Below, piece by piece: positions 52,731 through 60,820 of a stretch of 64,000 nucleotides of DNA. Location of the stretch: positions 1 to 64,000 of IMG/VR virus record IMGVR_UViG_3300028829_002978. One strand, 5' to 3'. A model generated the notes under the pieces. It saw only the letters and a list, made by a program, of their open reading frames with translations. It was not told the origin of the DNA and searched no databases. How positions within the stretch are numbered: position 1 is the first letter of the stretch; each line of letters begins with the position of its first letter. Made by a program: the position numbers and the translations under genes. The stretch comes from a virus.

Positions 52731-55142
52731 TTATAATCCTCCGAATAATGCTTTTTCAAAAAGCGGTTTTGTCCCTGATGAAATAACGATATCACCAGCT
52801 CCCGTTACATCTTCACCATTTATTTTTTTGATGTTTGTACCACTTACTAACTTGTCTTGTTTGAGTGCTAACTTTGTTGTAACACTTGTTTTATCTTCTT
52901 TAAGACCCAGTTTTATATCTGTTTGATTTTGTGTATATTTATCTAAATCAGTAATATCTGTTTCTACTAGTGCCACATCACCAGTCTTACCAGCTACACT
53001 AAGTACTGAACTGTCTAGTCCATTATAAATAGGAAAATCAAGATGTGTACCATCATTAAAACTTGTTCTATATGTGTCAGTAGCACCACTTTTTCCAGCT
53101 AAACCACTTGCATCTGTAGTGCTGTGAAATACATGAGTAGTTATAGATTTACCATTTTTAACAGTAAAAGTTGAAGTAATATTATCTGTATATGTGATAG
53201 TATAAGTATCAGTTAGCCCAGTGGTAGAAGTCTTAACTGCTCCACCTAAGATACCTTTTCCTGTATCTCCTTTTTCACCTTTATCTCCTTTACCAAATGG
53301 TACACCTACTGACCAATCCCCACTAGTATCACTTTTCTTAAAATAAACTAATGTTGGGTCTTCATCTAGTGATAGGAAAGAAAAACCTGTTGCTGCTCCA
53401 TCATAAGCAGTTCTACTAGCAATTGGACCTGATGCAGCAACTGTAAATGCCTCACCTCTATCACCTTTTAAACCTACTGGGATACCTAATGTTAAAACAT
53501 TAGTTGTGCTATTATAACTTTGAGAAGGGGCTGAACCACTTGTCAATTGTACAACTTCAACTGTTAAACCTGTTAATTGGTCTGTGTAAGATAAGGCTAA
53601 TGCAGCTTGAGCTGTAGCAGTATCTGCATTCGCAGTTGCATTTTGTATTGCTACTAAATTTGCAATAATCTCATTTAAAGTTGGGATCGTATCAACAACA
53701 GTTCCAACATCATCCATATTATCACTTACTTGTCGAACAGTACTTGAAGCATCTAAATCTAAGTCTGCTGCAAGGGTATTGATTGCTTCAATATTAGTAC
53801 CCGCTTTAACAATATTACTCTCAATACCTTTAGCTAAATCTACTGCTAAGTCATTAACACTTGTTTCATTATTTGCTACTATATCAATATTTGTTTTATT
53901 ATTATGTACACTGATAATACTGTTTAAGTTATTGTAGACTGCTAATAATTCAGTTAACTTATTATATAGTGTGATATCACCATTTGGTGTACCATTAGTA
54001 TAAGTATCAACTAGTTCTGGTATACTTGATTGTAACAGTAATAACTCATTTACACTATCGGCTAGCTTAATTAAATTATCAATATTGTTACCTAAAGCAA
54101 TAACATCTCCGGCTCTCATAGCTAAAGTTTCTAATGCTGATGTAGTAACACCCCAGTAGTACATTGGTGATTCTTCTTTAAACGAACCACTAACTGCATG
54201 TAGTTGGATTCTCTCAATATTTGAATTTACCCCAATAACATCATATGCTCTAACAATTTCACCAACAACTGGATCTGCAAAAGTAGCGATACTTGTATCC
54301 TTAAGTTTCTTTAAAAAAGCAGATTCAGCAACCCCAGCTTCTCTATGCTCAACAGTAGTAGTTGAAAATAAGTTAGCCCCTGTAGTTAATACAAAAGGTT
54401 CACCTGGAACATCACCTGTTAAGAGTATAGTTGTTCCTGTTGTTGAAGCAGTTACTGGCACTATACCATTTGTTTGTGTAACATTAATTTCTAATAGTAG
54501 CCCTGTAATAATATCAGAGACTGTTACTCCTACGCCTGCTGTGTATGAATAGTCTACATTGTTAATAGACACTGTGTACGTTGCATTATTTACAGGAGTA
54601 ATACTACTAATAGTATCAACTTGTGCTAAAGCAGTTACAATATCCACCTTATTAAATTGACTTAATAAATCTGCATGTGTACTAATAGTAACAGGAGTAG
54701 CATCAAATTCAAAATTTAATCTAATAACTTCACCATCTACAAAAGTAACATCTGCATAATCATATTGCACTGTCTTAGTCGCATCAGTCCATATTGCTCT
54801 TGCATCACTTTCTACAGAATCAACATCTATACCTATCATATTTAATGAGAGATTAATATCTGTTTTTCTGTTACCTAAGTAACTACCTTTCGCTAAATCT
54901 TCTGTTAACTCTATCAAATCCACTGTAGCTAATTCAGCTAGTTTTGCAGCTGATTCGTCACCTATATTTACTAACACTTCTGCTAGTACACTAAAGTCTA
55001 CTCCTGAGTCGAGGATCGCAGCTAATTTAGTTACGTCTGGTATTACATCTGCAATTTTCTTAACATCATCGTAGGCACTATCATTAATACCATTACCTGT
55101 TGCAAGAGCTGTAGATCTAAAATTACTCATTCTTTTACTCAT
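52731..55142 (-). CDS. Tail fibre protein with collagen-like repeats
   Basis: 803 residues. N-terminal attachment region, a long Asn/Leu/Val-rich helical region (about 330-500), then collagen-like Gly-X-Y parts (GLKGDRGEA and GKGDKGEKGDTGKG around 545-655) and a C-terminal Thr/Asp/Gly-rich part. This is a host receptor-binding fibre design. AGGAGA ribosome binding site precedes ATG 55142. Confidence 0.75.
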   Translation of the reverse strand: MSKRMSNFRSTALATGNGINDSAYDDVKKIADVIPDVTKLAAILDSGVDFSVLAEVLVNIGDESAAKLAELATVDLIELTEDLAKGSYLGNRKTDINLSLNMIGIDVDSVESDARAIWTDATKTVQYDYADVTFVDGEVIRLNFEFDATPVTISTHADLLSQFNKVDIVTALAQVDTISSITPVNNATYTVSINNVDYSYTAGVGVTVSDIITGLLLEINVTQTNGIVPVTASTTGTTILLTGDVPGEPFVLTTGANLFSTTTVEHREAGVAESAFLKKLKDTSIATFADPVVGEIVRAYDVIGVNSNIERIQLHAVSGSFKEESPMYYWGVTTSALETLAMRAGDVIALGNNIDNLIKLADSVNELLLLQSSIPELVDTYTNGTPNGDITLYNKLTELLAVYNNLNSIISVHNNKTNIDIVANNETSVNDLAVDLAKGIESNIVKAGTNIEAINTLAADLDLDASSTVRQVSDNMDDVGTVVDTIPTLNEIIANLVAIQNATANADTATAQAALALSYTDQLTGLTVEVVQLTSGSAPSQSYNSTTNVLTLGIPVGLKGDRGEAFTVAASGPIASRTAYDGAATGFSFLSLDEDPTLVYFKKSDTSGDWSVGVPFGKGDKGEKGDTGKGILGGAVKTSTTGLTDTYTITYTDNITSTFTVKNGKSITTHVFHSTTDASGLAGKSGATDTYRTSFNDGTHLDFPIYNGLDSSVLSVAGKTGDVALVETDITDLDKYTQNQTDIKLGLKEDKTSVTTKLALKQDKLVSGTNIKKINGEDVTGAGDIVISSGTKPLFEKALFGGL

Positions 55143-55159
55143 TTTTTCTCCTTTTGATT

Positions 55160-55792
55160 TTAAATATCAGAGTGTCGGTGTGTGGAACCTACACTGCTGA
55201 TATCTTCTTTTAGACTCACATAAGCAGGAACAACCGCACTTCGTACAGTACCTAGATCTTTTATTCGTTTACAACTTGCTTCATATCTCATATAATGTGT
55301 ATTGTTTTCAGCTTTAATATCACCATCCATTGATCCATGTGCTCTATATCCAATATAATGTAAAAGAGGTTCTAGTAATTGAGGAGGTAGAGGTATTCTA
55401 GTATCTAAACTCATTTCATCTGTATAAACAATCCATTTCGGCGCGGGTAAATAAACCACACTAAGAGTTGCTCCTGTTTCTGGGTTTGGTACTTGGATAG
55501 TTTCAAAATCTATTTGTAATACACTAAATAATGAGTCTTCATCATCTAATGTAAATTCATCCCCATCTTCGTCATATACACCTGTAATAGTCATTAAATC
55601 AGGGTTAAGTGTGTACTCAACAATATGACTATACAATGGTATAATTTGTTCAGAAGATTTTAAGCTAAATCGTCCATACAATGCAATCAAAGCTAGATTT
55701 ATATATGAAACTATTGCTTCTACATCATCTTTAACAGCTATTGATCTAAGTTCACCATATTTTAATTGTGATACTACGTCTCTTAATGTCAT
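55160..55792 (-). CDS. Head-tail adaptor protein (N4 gp67 position)
   Basis: 210 residues. Pattern of podoviral adaptors: helix VEAIVSYINLALIALYGRF at the N-terminus, an acidic loop (YDEDGDEFTLDDEDS), TLSVVYLPAP, and a final helix PLLHYIGYRAHGSM. It connects portal and tail. Confidence 0.7.
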   Translation of the reverse strand: MTLRDVVSQLKYGELRSIAVKDDVEAIVSYINLALIALYGRFSLKSSEQIIPLYSHIVEYTLNPDLMTITGVYDEDGDEFTLDDEDSLFSVLQIDFETIQVPNPETGATLSVVYLPAPKWIVYTDEMSLDTRIPLPPQLLEPLLHYIGYRAHGSMDGDIKAENNTHYMRYEASCKRIKDLGTVRSAVVPAYVSLKEDISSVGSTHRHSDI

Positions 55793-55821
55793 TGTATAAA
55801 TCCTTATAATATTCTAATAAA

Positions 55822-55827
55822 ATTATA
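55822..55827 (-). promoter_or_regulatory. -10-like promoter element
   Basis: TATAAT on the minus strand, 30 bases upstream of the adaptor gene, without the TGN extension seen at other late sites. Weak candidate. Confidence 0.35.
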
Positions 55828-55849
55828 GCGTAATTTTACTAGATTCTCC

Positions 55850-56068
55850 TTATTTTCCTGTAGCAGTTATAATTTTACAGTTATAACTCCCTACTGATTT
55901 AACTAAAGCTAGCGCTTTTCTATTAGTTAGACTCTCAGGAATAATTAGTTTATTAGGCTTTCTACCTTTAAATTTTAAAACTTTATTATTTCTACTTAAG
56001 ATAAATGGTCTTGTAAATACCTCTTCTTCATTTTCCCATATTGCTACTATTACTACTTCTGTTTTCAT
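55850..56068 (-). CDS. Small hypothetical protein
   Basis: 72 residues, basic, beta-strand pattern (MKTEVVIVAIWEN, then FILSRNNKVLKFKG). Between terminase and adaptor genes. Function unknown. Confidence 0.6.
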   Translation of the reverse strand: MKTEVVIVAIWENEEEVFTRPFILSRNNKVLKFKGRKPNKLIIPESLTNRKALALVKSVGSYNCKIITATGK

Positions 56069-56077
56069 TTTAAATCC

Positions 56078-57745
56078 TTACACCACATCATACGATGAAT
56101 CTATATTTTCCGGTATGTAATCATTTTTCCACACCGCATCATCTGTTTTATCTACCATAATTTCTTCACCTGGCTTCCAAGGGTCCATTACTGATAACAT
56201 ACTCACTGTATCTATAAAATCATCATGTTTACTTTTAAATCCTGATTTAGAGGCATTTGATAATTCTTCTAGTATTTCTCTCATCTCCACTGAGTCAATT
56301 AAATCTTTAGGAAATCTTATCTTTTTTAGTTTAAATTGAGGTAAGATTGTGTGAAATCTAACCATTTTATTATCACCTCGTGAAGGTCTGATACCAGGTT
56401 CCCCATTGTTCTTATCACTAGCTAAATTAAATGTAATGTTTCTTTCGATCATTAAGTTTTCAATCCAACTAATAAATCCACCTTGTTGACCTGAAACTTC
56501 TATTCCAACCTTCTGTGGTTTGTATTCTGAAACTAATCTAAATACATCATTAATATTATCAATCATTAATTGTCTTTTAATTACACCATCTACCCAAAAC
56601 CAATCACCATTATTAGTATAAGCCCAAACTGATATAACACTAAAATCAGCTGATTCTTTTTGACTAGTAGCAAAATCTGTAGTAATATAGAAGTTATATC
56701 TATGTTTATTATCTCTAACCATATTAACTTGTTCATACCATCTAATATCATTCTCTTTAACTAGTCTATCTTCTTCTGACATAATTCTCAACATAAGCTC
56801 CTGGTTGAAGTTGGCTGGCATACCTAAAGCTTGCGCTTCCTCATACTCGTCTTTTACATACTCGTAGGTAAATCGATCAGGCCAAGATCCTCTAAAATCT
56901 TCTTCTGTTACTGGGTATTCTTCACAAATAGGAAATACTGATACTTGCCAGGCACCTGATTCAACTGCTAAGTATAATGGATCTTTTGCATTAAATGGAG
57001 TACCTAACCAAATCATCTTCTGTTTAGTAGGACTTAAAGCTTTAGATACCGCTTTATACACTGTATTCTTAATTGTAGCTATAATAGTTGCAGATTCTGC
57101 ATCTGTATCAGATACCAAGTCATCTAATATTGCTAATGTTGGTCTTTGTCCCATTTCTTTAGCACCTCGGACTCCTGTGGTCGCTCCATATCCTTTTACT
57201 ACAGTTGTATGCCCCTTATGGTTTACAAACTCAAGACGGATGTCTGTGAACTTCCTACCACCTGATACTTGTTTCTCGTATTCATCTGGATCTACATGTC
57301 CATCTCCATCTGTACCAATAGTAATCCTCTTATTAGGTATCAGTTTCTGTAAAAATTCACTATTTGCATATCTAAACTCAACATTACGTCTTAGATTCTT
57401 TACACCATTTTCAATAGAATCTGTAACATATAATATAAGATTAGTTTTACCAAATCCTGGTACATAACCAAATGCTGCACAAAATAATATTAGGTACTCT
57501 GCAAATAACGTAGTTTTACCAATACCCCGGTGACACAAAATAGCACATCTTTTTTCACCATTAAATACTGTATCCATCATTTTTAAATGGACAGGAGGAG
57601 TTTGGTTCTCTTCTTGCCCATTATTTACTTCTTTAATAAAGTTTACAAATAATAACGCTTCAGCAGTTGGCATATAACCTTTAAATTCATAATCTGTGTC
57701 ATTAAGGTGATGTTCCACAGGTTTCTTTATGTATTTAGTTGCCAT
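56078..57745 (-). CDS. terL: Terminase large subunit (N4 gp68-like)
   Basis: 555 residues. ATPase: Walker A HRGIGKTT at 72-79, Walker B LAILDDL at 204-210, coupling region with KMIWLGTPF. Nuclease: FYITTDFAT with Asp, KVGIEVSGQQGG with Glu, and HDDFIDTVSML with Asp. It packages DNA into the prohead. Confidence 0.92.
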   Translation of the reverse strand: MATKYIKKPVEHHLNDTDYEFKGYMPTAEALLFVNFIKEVNNGQEENQTPPVHLKMMDTVFNGEKRCAILCHRGIGKTTLFAEYLILFCAAFGYVPGFGKTNLILYVTDSIENGVKNLRRNVEFRYANSEFLQKLIPNKRITIGTDGDGHVDPDEYEKQVSGGRKFTDIRLEFVNHKGHTTVVKGYGATTGVRGAKEMGQRPTLAILDDLVSDTDAESATIIATIKNTVYKAVSKALSPTKQKMIWLGTPFNAKDPLYLAVESGAWQVSVFPICEEYPVTEEDFRGSWPDRFTYEYVKDEYEEAQALGMPANFNQELMLRIMSEEDRLVKENDIRWYEQVNMVRDNKHRYNFYITTDFATSQKESADFSVISVWAYTNNGDWFWVDGVIKRQLMIDNINDVFRLVSEYKPQKVGIEVSGQQGGFISWIENLMIERNITFNLASDKNNGEPGIRPSRGDNKMVRFHTILPQFKLKKIRFPKDLIDSVEMREILEELSNASKSGFKSKHDDFIDTVSMLSVMDPWKPGEEIMVDKTDDAVWKNDYIPENIDSSYDVV

Positions 57746-57842
57746 AATGCGTTTCCTGTGGAACTGTATTACCTAACAACTGTTTACCATATAGTAGTTC
57801 TCTTCTATAACAACCTAATAACAATTCTTTTATAAAGTCCAT
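57735..57842 (-). CDS. Short bridging ORF between terminase genes
   Basis: 35 codons starting MDFIKELLLGCYRREL, overlapping the end of the small terminase gene by 13 bases and the start of the large one by 11. No separate SD is needed if translation re-initiates. It may only help translational coupling. Confidence 0.4.
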   Translation of the reverse strand: MDFIKELLLGCYRRELLYGKQLLGNTVPQETHYGN

Positions 57843-58603
57843 TTATCATCTCCTGTTGGTAAGTCTAGGTTTTCAAGATCATCTAGTTTAGGTTCTTCAA
57901 ATATTGTTTCTTCTAAATCAGCTTCTATAATCTCTTCTTTAGATGTTACTTTTATACTCGCGTTGGTAATCATCCCCAAATCACCACCTGCTCCAATAAG
58001 TTCTAGTTGTTTATCTACCATATTTCTCATTACTGTTTCATAATCATCAATAATACTACCCTCATTAATAGATATACCTAAATCAATTTTAGCAGTCTCT
58101 GGTGGTTTAGTATTAGCTAGAATGGTGTTACACGCATTTACCTTAGCAATATCAGATCCAGATGTCATAGCTACGTGCAGGGCAATATTAAGAGCTTCCT
58201 GATGCATAGGTGCATTTAACACATGACTAGGAACTATTGTTTGCTCAAATATCTGTACAACTAATTTATTCTTTTTATAGCTAGATACATAAGGTGCAAT
58301 ATCATCTCTAGTTTCACCTGAGTTAATAAGTCTTTGGTACCTTTCTGGGAAAGTGATAGCATAAGCATCTATATCTGTATGACCTATTAGCTTATATGAT
58401 ACAAATCTAACCGCATTCATATAATCATCTACTTTAAACCTACCTGTTTTTAATACTCCTATATATGAGAGCACATTGTCTTTAAATCCACCTAATAATT
58501 TAGGGTCATCATTCCAAGTATTCAATTTATCAACTAAATCTTGTGTTATCATAGATCTAGATTTTTTAGGTGCTACATCTCTTAATACATCTAATGTAAT
58601 CAT
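57830..58603 (-). CDS. Probable terminase small subunit (N4 gp69 position)
   Basis: 257 residues, mostly helical, with an acidic C-terminus (ADLEETIFEEPKLDDLENL). Position directly upstream of the large terminase and the helical make-up support a small-subunit role. A TGATATAAT promoter-like site lies 60 bases upstream. Confidence 0.6.
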   Translation of the reverse strand: MITLDVLRDVAPKKSRSMITQDLVDKLNTWNDDPKLLGGFKDNVLSYIGVLKTGRFKVDDYMNAVRFVSYKLIGHTDIDAYAITFPERYQRLINSGETRDDIAPYVSSYKKNKLVVQIFEQTIVPSHVLNAPMHQEALNIALHVAMTSGSDIAKVNACNTILANTKPPETAKIDLGISINEGSIIDDYETVMRNMVDKQLELIGAGGDLGMITNASIKVTSKEEIIEADLEETIFEEPKLDDLENLDLPTGDDKWTL

Positions 58604-58991
58604 AATATTCTCTTTATATAACTATTCATTTATTATCCTTTAGCTTATAAGCTTGGTATAGGTATTATATCATTTTATCCTTAATTTACCTAATAGTACG
58701 AAAAGTTATTATGAAGAGTGAAGGAAATCTGAATATTATAATCTTTATAAAGACAGACATAGGAGCGTAGCGAGTATGTGTCTGTTAAAGTTATAATGTG
58801 AAGAATTCATGAGCGATGAGTAATAAGTTGAGGACGGTACAACTATTGTGCATCAACTGTACTAAAATTGTACGATAAAATCATTTACTTTTACTCCATA
58901 TTTCGGTAATATATACCTATTATATTTGATTGTCTATGCATGGAGTACAAATAGCCTTAGCGGACTCGAGCGGGAGGTTTGCCTCGAACTA
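58604..58991 (-). ncRNA. Structured intergenic region near terminase genes
   Basis: 388 bases without a gene. Holds a composite stem 58735-58797 (segments 58735-58741/58791-58797, 58743-58747/58786-58790, 58753-58761/58775-58785) with a GGAGCGTAGCGAG head, an H-type pseudoknot pattern (58826-58831 with 58853-58858; 58837-58842 with 58868-58873) and a GAGG/CCTC hairpin near 58970. The 10-mer GTTGAGGACG at 58827 recurs at 14136. Strand of transcription is unclear; a packaging site is also possible. Confidence 0.4.
58664..58672 (-). promoter_or_regulatory. Extended -10 promoter before small terminase gene
   Basis: Minus strand TGATATAAT, -10 at 58664-58669, about 60 bases ahead of the small terminase ATG. 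Confidence 0.5.
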
Positions 58992-59453
58992 TCAGAATAA
59001 CAAATGATCTTCCTCTTCTTGTTTATCTAAATAGTCTTTCACTTGTTTTAATTCACTATCTTTTATCTTGTCTGAATCTAAAAATATATTATAATCTATA
59101 TTATCTATATAACTAAGTACCACTTGTTCATTTAAACCACCAAAGAATTCTGTAGACCCATCAAACTTCTTGTCAAACCTAAAATTAAATTCATCTAAGA
59201 CCTCATGTATATGTTGTTCAACTAATAATGGAACTAAGAACTTCTTATTCTTTCTCATAGTAACTGACGGAATATACCTATACTGTTGAAAAAATGACTG
59301 TAATATCTCCATCATCCTAGAAACTGACCTATCACTATTACACATACCTATCTTATGCAAAATAGTCCCATCTCTCATCTCAAACCTAAGAACATACAGT
59401 CTACCAAATTCATCTGTATTCTTAGGATTCCCTACATTCTTCTTAAAAAACAT
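58992..59453 (-). CDS. T5orf172/MUG113-like GIY-YIG domain protein
   Basis: 153 residues. Degenerate GIY-YIG pattern: RLYVLRFEM, then HKIGMCNS, VSRMMEIL, VEQHIHEVL (Glu-containing helix) and DGSTEFF at the usual spacing of the T5orf172 family. It may be a nuclease or nucleic-acid binder. It is the first gene of the late strand and has its own late promoter. Confidence 0.65.
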   Translation of the reverse strand: MFFKKNVGNPKNTDEFGRLYVLRFEMRDGTILHKIGMCNSDRSVSRMMEILQSFFQQYRYIPSVTMRKNKKFLVPLLVEQHIHEVLDEFNFRFDKKFDGSTEFFGGLNEQVVLSYIDNIDYNIFLDSDKIKDSELKQVKDYLDKQEEEDHLLF

Positions 59454-59472
59454 ACTAATCCTTTATCAGAAA

Positions 59473-59481
59473 ATTATACCA
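59473..59481 (-). promoter_or_regulatory. Extended -10 late promoter
   Basis: Minus strand ATGGTATAATTTTC, -10 at 59473-59478 with TGN, 20 bases ahead of ATG 59453. Same core as the sites at 39607 and 47785. Confidence 0.6.
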
Positions 59482-59724
59482 TAGAAAATATAAAATATTA
59501 TTTTACTAAGGCTAATTCTCTACCTTATAAAAATACACAATGAACTACACGGATAATGACTCCGGTTTGTTTTTGAATAATTTTAATTTTTTATGTGATG
59601 TCAGTAATAGTGTGTAAGCACTACAAGGGTGGGAATACCCCCCTAGGTTTATTAGCCTTAAGGTTAATTTCAAACACATCGTACACACATACGTGTATGT
59701 ATCATACAATCATAAAGGATTAAC
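59482..59724 (+). promoter_or_regulatory. Divergent control region between late and early genes
   Basis: Perfect ten-base inverted repeat (59507-59516 with 59651-59660), a GC-rich hairpin (59627-59633 with 59638-59643) and a palindrome ACATAC-GT-GTATGT near 59685-59698 just ahead of the first early gene. Probably holds the early promoter(s), and hairpin promoters for the vRNAP would be expected here. Confidence 0.45.
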
Positions 59725-60129
59725 ATGAAAAACTTAACACAAATCATAGCACAAGCACAATCAGTAGAGACAGTAGCAACACCTAAAGCATCAATGAGAC
59801 AATCGTTCAGAGAACTTAAAGGTTTAATTGGTAACACAATTGTTACATCAGTGTCAGTAGCGAATGAAGCATTAGCAATAACTAATGATGTAGTATCAGC
59901 TGTACCTGTAATAGTACAAGGATCTAAAGAAGTAGTGTCATTAACATGGTTATTCGCTAGAGCAGTAACACTTAACAGTATGTTAACAGAGAAACAAATA
60001 GAAGCGTACAATAACCTAAACGCTGAGCAAAGAGTAGTATTTAGAAAAGCATTAACAGAAAAAGGTGGTCATGATTTAGTGAAAGCTATATCCGAATTAT
60101 TCAGAGAAGAAGAAGTAGAAGTAAAGTAA
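59725..60129 (+). CDS. Early hypothetical protein
   Basis: 134 residues, helical, with a Val/Ala-rich middle (NTIVTSVSVANEALAITND, then VVSAVPVIVQ) that could contact a membrane. First gene of the early strand after the divergent control region; AAGGATTAAC before ATG. Function unknown; host takeover is possible by position. Confidence 0.6.
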   Translation: MKNLTQIIAQAQSVETVATPKASMRQSFRELKGLIGNTIVTSVSVANEALAITNDVVSAVPVIVQGSKEVVSLTWLFARAVTLNSMLTEKQIEAYNNLNAEQRVVFRKALTEKGGHDLVKAISELFREEEVEVK

Positions 60130-60249
60130 TACGCACGTAATACCTTAGTCACGCTTATACACTGTCTGTACAGTAACATAGTACAGATAGTAGTATAATA
60201 GTTAGTATATAGCATACAACAAATACCAGATATCTTGAAAGGATATAGA

Positions 60250-60621
60250 ATGTCAACAGTAGCAAATAAAGTACAAGTAATTAATGATCAGTCAGTAAGT
60301 ATAGAAACAAAGTTTAATACAATAGCTGAAGAAGGTACAATTAAGGAATCTTTATTAACATTCCCTAATGGTTATAAAGTATCGGTATTACAGTCTATAG
60401 AGAGTACTAGTGGTAATAGGACTAACGGTATCTATTCTTGTATAGGAGAGGACTCATTAGAATTAGCGATATTAGATCCAGAAGGTGAGATCGTATATGA
60501 TAGCGGTATTACATATACAGATATATATGGAGATGAAGTAGGGATTGATGGAGATGTATGTGGGTATATAACTAAGGATGCAGCTAAACAAATAATAAGG
60601 AGAGTATTATGTATGGCGTAA
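60250..60621 (+). CDS. Early hypothetical protein
   Basis: 123 residues from ATG 60250 (AAAGGAT upstream; TTG 60235 not used). Mixed alpha/beta, with an acidic block DPEGEIVYDSGITYTD. Upstream lies an ACTGT/ACAGT hairpin and a TATAAT at about 60194. Function unknown. Confidence 0.6.
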   Translation: MSTVANKVQVINDQSVSIETKFNTIAEEGTIKESLLTFPNGYKVSVLQSIESTSGNRTNGIYSCIGEDSLELAILDPEGEIVYDSGITYTDIYGDEVGIDGDVCGYITKDAAKQIIRRVLCMA

Positions 60622-60701
60622 TAACATGGGTCTATGTAGTAGTAGGTCTAGTAACCTATATAGGGTTACATGTATTAGCTGACTATGTAAGTAGTATGTA
60701 A
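60609..60701 (+). CDS. Tiny single-span membrane protein
   Basis: 30 residues, starting inside the previous gene. Hydrophobic segment GVITWVYVVVGLVTYIGL. A further 15-codon ORF overlaps its end (60701-60748). Very short, so confidence is limited. Confidence 0.4.
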   Translation: MYGVITWVYVVVGLVTYIGLHVLADYVSSM

Positions 60702-60820
60702 TGATAGATGCATTATGTCAATGGTTAGCAGATCACGATTGGTTATAGAAATATAACTATGTAGTAGGTGCTCGTAAGAGTTAACAATTATAAATATACA
60801 ATGTATATAAAGGATAAACC

